Below the pieces are notes generated by a model. The model searched no databases and was not told the DNA's origin. It saw nothing but the letters and a program-made list of their open reading frames with translations. This document shows, one piece after another, positions 59,927 to 64,000 of a stretch of 64,000 bases of DNA. Position 1 is the first letter of the stretch, and every line of letters begins with the position of its first letter. Both the position numbers and the translations under genes were made by a program. This stretch comes from UBA8231 sp036011085 (GTDB taxonomy: Bacteria > Latescibacterota > UBA2968 > UBA8231), in assembly GCA_036011085.1 (NCBI GenBank), contig DASCMS010000161.1, forward strand, positions 1-64,000. Direction: 5' to 3'.

Positions 59927-62299
59927 ATGTCCGACAATACCCTCCTGCAAACATCCGTCCGCGACCTCGTCGCCTTCTGCCTGCGCTCCGGCGACCTGGG
60001 CTCCTCCTTTGTCAGCGCTCAGCGAGCCGTGGAGGGCACGCGGGGGCATCAGTACGTACAGGATCAGCGCCCGCCGGAATACCGCAGCGAAGTCCACGTG
60101 CGACATCGCGTCGAGGATGTCGAGAGCGATCTGTCTCTCGAGATCGTGGGTCGGGCAGACGGCGTCCTGCTGAAGGGCGACGAGCTTCTCGTTGAAGAGA
60201 TCAAGACGACCTACAGCAGCCTCGAGCAAGACCGGCCCGACAACCAGCACCACTGGGCCCAGGCGAAGATCTATGCCTACATCCTCGCCGAGGAGCACCG
60301 TCCAGGTCGTATCGAGGTACAACTCACCTATGTCCAGCTCGACACCGGCGAAATGCACGAGGATCGCCGTGACTTCACCCACGAAGAACTGCAGGCATTC
60401 TTCCTCGAGATGGCTCAGCGGTACCTGCGCTGGGCCCGCATCTGGCACGTGTGGGCGGCCAGACGCAACACCTCGATCAGTACTCTGGCCTTCCCCTTCC
60501 CTTCCTTCCGTCCAGGTCAGCACGAACTCACCGAAGCCGTATTCGAGACGGTCGTGTCCTCCGGCCGACTGTTCGCCCAGGCCCCCACCGGCATCGGCAA
60601 GACCGTCTCCGTCCTGTTCCCGGCAGTAAAGGCCCTCGGCGAGGGTGAGGTGGAGAAGATCTTCTACCTGACGGCCAAAACCAGCGGCCGCACCGTGGCC
60701 GAGAAGGCCGTGGAGGATATGCGTGGCGGCGGGCTGCGCCTGAAGTCGTGTACGATCACGGCCCGCGACCGCATCTGCTTCAACGCCCGCGACGGCAAGC
60801 CATGTGATGCGGAGACGTGCGAGTTCGCCATCGGCTACTATGATCGCATCAATGACGCCGTGGAGGATACCTTCGCCTGCCGCGATGACTTCACCCGTGT
60901 CGCCATCGAGGAGGCCGCCCGAAAACACCAGGTCTGCCCCTTCGAACTGGGCCTCGATCTTTCCCTGTGGTCTGACGTGCTGATCTGTGACTACAACTAC
61001 GTCTTTGACCCCAAGGCTTACCTCAGACGCTACTTCATGGAGACCGGCGGCAACTACGGGTTTCTCGTCGACGAGGCCCACAACCTGGTCGACCGTGCCC
61101 GCGAGATGTACTCCGCCCAAATTCGCCGCAGTGAGATCCGCGCCGTCATCAAGGCTCTGGGCCAGGACCTGCCTGCCGTCCGTCACGCCCTGGGTTCATT
61201 GGACCACTACTTCAAGACGCAGATTCAGCGCTGTGCGGACGAGGGCCGCGGTGACGGCTGGCTGGATCGGGATCCCCCGGAAGATCTGCTGCCCCTGTTG
61301 CAGCGGCTGCAGACCGAGATCGAACCGGTCCTGGCGCGCAACCGACCGACCACGTGGAAAGAGATCCTCACCGATCTGTTCTTCAGCGTTCTTTCCTTTC
61401 TCCGCGTCTACGACCTGTTCGACGAGCACTACGTCACCTACGGCGAGAAACGCGGCCAGGCAGACCTGATCCTGCGTCTCTACTGCCTCGACCCGTCCAA
61501 CCGCATTCACGAGGCCTGCAAGCGCGGCCGCTCCGCCACGTTCTTCTCCGCCACGCTGACCCCCATCGATTACTTCCGGCGTCTGTTGGGAGGAGAACGA
61601 GCCGACTACACCCTCGAGCTCGATTCTCCTTTCCCCCCGGAGAACCTGCTGGTCATGATCGCCGACCACATCGACACCAGCTACCGTGGCCGGGGTATGT
61701 CCTACGATGATGTCGCCCGTTCGATCGCCGCCGCTGTCAGCGGCAGACGTGGCAACTACATGGTTTATTTCCCGTCGTACAAGTACCTGCAGGAGGTGTT
61801 GCCACGCTTCGAGGCGGTGGCCGAACGCAACACCCTCGTCATGATGCAGGTGCCGCGGATGAACGAGCGGCAGAAGGAGCAGTTCCTCGATGTCTTCAAC
61901 GTCTCCAACCCTGAGACCGTCGTCGGTTTTGCCGTCATGGGTGGTATTTTCGGCGAGGGTATCGACCTGGTCGGTGAACGGCTCGTGGGCGCCATCGTCG
62001 TCGGCGTCGGCCTGCCGCAGATCGGCCTCGAACGTGACCTGATCAAGGGCTACTACGACGACCACGAGAGTGCGGGATTCGCCTACGCCTACACCTACCC
62101 CGGCATGAACCGTGTGCTGCAGGCGGCGGGACGCGTCATCCGCTCCGATGTCGACCGCGGTCTGTTGCTGCTCATCGACAAGCGCTTCTCACGCGAGGAC
62201 TACAGGGAGCTCTACTTGCCCTCCTGGGGAACACCGAAGCAGACCCGCAACGTGGAAGAGATCGGCGAGGCCGTGGACGCGTTCTGGGGGACTGCATGA
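59927..62299 (+). CDS. XPD/DinG-type Fe-S helicase with N-terminal PD-(D/E)XK nuclease-like domain
   Basis: A 790-residue SF2 helicase of the Rad3/XPD/DinG group. N-terminal 1-180: a PD-(D/E)XK-like fold with Asp78 in GRADGVLL and EEIKT (Glu91, Lys93), as in Cas4/AddB-type nucleases. Helicase: Walker A at 219-226 in APTGIGKT, candidate iron-sulfur cysteines C284, C293, C298 and C337, DEAH box 382-385 and QAAGRVIRSDVDRG as motif VI. XPD-type enzymes unwind DNA 5' to 3' in repair. The fusion suggests coupled unwinding and cutting. The stop overlaps the next gene's ATG. Confidence 0.9.
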   Translation: MSDNTLLQTSVRDLVAFCLRSGDLGSSFVSAQRAVEGTRGHQYVQDQRPPEYRSEVHVRHRVEDVESDLSLEIVGRADGVLLKGDELLVEEIKTTYSSLEQDRPDNQHHWAQAKIYAYILAEEHRPGRIEVQLTYVQLDTGEMHEDRRDFTHEELQAFFLEMAQRYLRWARIWHVWAARRNTSISTLAFPFPSFRPGQHELTEAVFETVVSSGRLFAQAPTGIGKTVSVLFPAVKALGEGEVEKIFYLTAKTSGRTVAEKAVEDMRGGGLRLKSCTITARDRICFNARDGKPCDAETCEFAIGYYDRINDAVEDTFACRDDFTRVAIEEAARKHQVCPFELGLDLSLWSDVLICDYNYVFDPKAYLRRYFMETGGNYGFLVDEAHNLVDRAREMYSAQIRRSEIRAVIKALGQDLPAVRHALGSLDHYFKTQIQRCADEGRGDGWLDRDPPEDLLPLLQRLQTEIEPVLARNRPTTWKEILTDLFFSVLSFLRVYDLFDEHYVTYGEKRGQADLILRLYCLDPSNRIHEACKRGRSATFFSATLTPIDYFRRLLGGERADYTLELDSPFPPENLLVMIADHIDTSYRGRGMSYDDVARSIAAAVSGRRGNYMVYFPSYKYLQEVLPRFEAVAERNTLVMMQVPRMNERQKEQFLDVFNVSNPETVVGFAVMGGIFGEGIDLVGERLVGAIVVGVGLPQIGLERDLIKGYYDDHESAGFAYAYTYPGMNRVLQAAGRVIRSDVDRGLLLLIDKRFSREDYRELYLPSWGTPKQTRNVEEIGEAVDAFWGTA

Positions 62300-64000
62300 G
62301 CGGGGTGTCTTCGGTCCAGGAGAGTCACGTTGACCGACTGAGCCTGGCCGTTGGGTCTGTTGTGATGGCCGGCCACCTGCTGGCCCTGTTGAGCCCCACG
62401 CGGAGGTGGGGACTGTCCATGCTCGCCTACCTGCCTCCCATCGTGACGCTGGCATTTGCAGCGATCTCGATCGGCCTCCTGGTGGCCTGGATCTTTTTCG
62501 CCAGGAACCTGTCCGACGCCTTTCGGCGAATCGGGGACCGGCTGTGGGCCTGCGGAAACCTGGAAATCCTCCTGATCTATCTGGTGATCGCCAGTCTGTT
62601 TGTGGCCGCGAGTATGTCGCACCATCTGCTTGGAGATGGCTACCTCTACCTCGACGAACTCGCCTATGCTTCCAGGAACGATCGGGTGCGCACGGACAAC
62701 GCGCCTCTCCTCTTCCTGGCGATCTCTGAGCTCTACCGGCTCGTCAGTCCTCTCGGGGTCGGAGCCCTTGGCACCTTCCGTCTCTTCAGCTGGCTGTGTG
62801 GCATCAGCTACACGGCACTGGTACCACTTGTTGCCCGCGATCTTGCCTCGTCGCAGAGTGGTCGGGCACTGTTGATCGGTCTCTTGCTGACACAGGGCTA
62901 CGTGCAACTCTTCTTCGGCTACGTTGAGACCTATCCCGCCCTCCTGCCACTTTCACTGCTCTACCTGTGGTCCGGATGTCGAGCACTCGACGGGGGGCGT
63001 CTGGCCTGGCCGCTCCTGATCGTCGCCGTTCTGCCTGCTTGCCATCTTCTTACTCTGGCTCTGTGGCCGTCCTTCCTCTACCTGGCTGTTCGTCGTGCGG
63101 CGAGAAGACCGGGCACTGGCTTGTTCAGTACGGCGACGGCGCTCCTGGCAACACTTGGTATCGCCTGCTGTGTGCTGTGGCTCCTGGGGGGCACCCCTTG
63201 GCGAGTGGTTGGCCCGGGGACCGGCGGCCACCTGTTGCCAATGCATCTTGGCGCCCCGACCGTATCAGCCGCGTACGGGATCCTCTCCCTGGACCATCTG
63301 CTTGACGTGGCCAACGTTCTCCTGTTGGCTGCCCCCGTCCCGGCCCTCCTGTTTCCGTGGCTGACCGGATGGCCGAGAACCATCGAGCCCCGGGCGCGCT
63401 TTCTCTGGCTGGCCAGCGTGGCGACCCTGGCCGTCATCTGTGTGTCAAATCCGGGGATCGGCGCCTTTCGCGACTGGGATCTGCTGTCCCTGCCGGGTCT
63501 GCCATTAACTCTGTGGGTGGCGGTACAACTTCAGCATGAAGATTCAGGTCTCTCGGGAAGAGCAGCCATCTGTCTGCTTGCCGTGGGTGGACTGCACGCT
63601 GCTCTCTGGGTGGCACTCAACACACAGAATGGCGCGACCATACAACGTTTCTCGGAACTTCTGCGGTCGGCTCCCCTGTCGCATCACGCCCGCTCCTACG
63701 GTGCTGCAACCCTGGCGCGCTACCAGCGGGGTCTGGGTCGACATGCCGAGAGCTTCGATTCCTATGCTCTCGCCGTCACCGCTTTGCCCGACAACGGTGG
63801 CTACCAGCGCGGAGCTGGCTTCCAGGCGATCGAAATTGGCAAGCTTGATGAAGCGGAGAGGTACTTCGAAGAGGCTCTGCAGATCGACTCGAGCGACGCT
63901 GCGGCGTGGGAGGGGATCGGCATCGCCCACACTGGCCTCGGAAAGCAGGAAGAAGGCTTGCAGGCTATGCAGAAGGCCGTCGTCCTGGACCCGCACAACT
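62296..64000 (+). CDS. Polytopic membrane protein with C-terminal TPR repeats (partial at window end)
   Basis: An open frame of 568 residues with no stop in the window. ATG 62296 overlaps the helicase stop (ATGA). It shows about ten hydrophobic segments between residues 15 and 440, including LAVGSVVMAGHLLALLS and IVTLAFAAISIGLLVAWIFF. An acidic loop after the third segment (LLGDGYLYLDELAYASRND) recalls the catalytic loop of GT-C glycosyltransferases. The C-terminal portion has TPRs, such as GKLDEAERYFEEALQID. A GT-C-like glycosyltransferase or polymerase is possible but unproven. Its coupling to a DNA helicase is odd. Confidence 0.65.
   Translation, partial: MSGVSSVQESHVDRLSLAVGSVVMAGHLLALLSPTRRWGLSMLAYLPPIVTLAFAAISIGLLVAWIFFARNLSDAFRRIGDRLWACGNLEILLIYLVIASLFVAASMSHHLLGDGYLYLDELAYASRNDRVRTDNAPLLFLAISELYRLVSPLGVGALGTFRLFSWLCGISYTALVPLVARDLASSQSGRALLIGLLLTQGYVQLFFGYVETYPALLPLSLLYLWSGCRALDGGRLAWPLLIVAVLPACHLLTLALWPSFLYLAVRRAARRPGTGLFSTATALLATLGIACCVLWLLGGTPWRVVGPGTGGHLLPMHLGAPTVSAAYGILSLDHLLDVANVLLLAAPVPALLFPWLTGWPRTIEPRARFLWLASVATLAVICVSNPGIGAFRDWDLLSLPGLPLTLWVAVQLQHEDSGLSGRAAICLLAVGGLHAALWVALNTQNGATIQRFSELLRSAPLSHHARSYGAATLARYQRGLGRHAESFDSYALAVTALPDNGGYQRGAGFQAIEIGKLDEAERYFEEALQIDSSDAAAWEGIGIAHTGLGKQEEGLQAMQKAVVLDPHN

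Noticed and set aside
59891..61186. 431-residue minus-strand frame inside the XPD-type helicase
   Set aside because: The plus-strand helicase motifs cover the region; the antisense frame shows only composition bias.

Overview
The window is dense, high-GC bacterial DNA with short intergenic gaps. Neighbouring genes often overlap by 1-4 bases (ATGA, GTGA or TGATG junctions), so most genes sit in tightly coupled operons on either strand. The gene mix suggests an uncultured, probably marine or host-associated member of the FCB group, most like Latescibacterota. It includes enolase-superfamily and Gfo/Idh/MocA enzymes, a sulfatase, creatininase, PhyH dioxygenase and several beta-propeller proteins. 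It also has a Reg_prop sensor kinase and a giant secreted protein ending in dockerin-like repeats plus a FlgD/T9SS-like C-terminal domain. The taxonomic placement is inference. No rRNA, tRNA, CRISPR array or prophage was seen.

Layout. 1-1.1 kb: the end of an IS3-family element and a decayed IS30 transposase flank an SRPBCC protein. 1.2-8.5 kb: a PcfJ-like protein, an oxidoreductase, a PfkB kinase coupled to a CDP-alcohol phosphatidyltransferase, an XRE regulator plus thioredoxin, and a coupled sulfotransferase-like/class IV aminotransferase pair. 8.6-12.7 kb: an ABC permease coupled to a kelch-like protein, then a VapBC-type toxin-antitoxin pair. 12.7-19.9 kb (minus strand): a five-gene catabolic run of acetylesterase, M28 peptidase, glycosidase-like propeller, nitrilase (frameshifted) and SDR. 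20.8-25.5 kb (minus): enolase-superfamily enzyme, HD hydrolase, AlbA_2/Schlafen-type regulator and an ATP-grasp-like protein. 25.6-31.9 kb (plus): a five-gene operon of creatininase, propeller protein, squalene/phytoene-synthase-like enzyme, large glycosidase-like protein and methyltransferase.

32.0-44.0 kb (plus): a second enolase-superfamily enzyme, a 1267-residue Reg_prop histidine kinase with its NtrC-type regulator, a structured leader, the giant secreted protein (one-base frameshift) and a stand-alone receiver protein. 44.1-49.3 kb (minus): a sulfatase, a LamG domain apparently split by a seven-repeat propeller, a Gfo/Idh oxidoreductase and an MBL-fold hydrolase. 49.4-54.0 kb (plus): an XPB-type helicase, a Bax1/DUF790 nuclease and an SF1 Dna2/Upf1-type helicase. 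54.0-59.8 kb: PhyH, an MFS transporter, ornithine-cyclodeaminase-like, CocE-like and MtnP genes. 59.9-64 kb: an XPD/DinG-type Fe-S helicase with an N-terminal PD-(D/E)XK nuclease-like domain, coupled to a polytopic membrane/TPR protein that runs off the window.

The strongest leads are the XPB-Bax1-SF1 cluster with the XPD-type nuclease-helicase nearby, the propeller inserted into LamG, the structured leader of the giant secreted protein, the terpenoid-synthase operon, and the unusual metal sites shared by the two enolase-superfamily proteins. All functional calls rest on motif recognition by eye.
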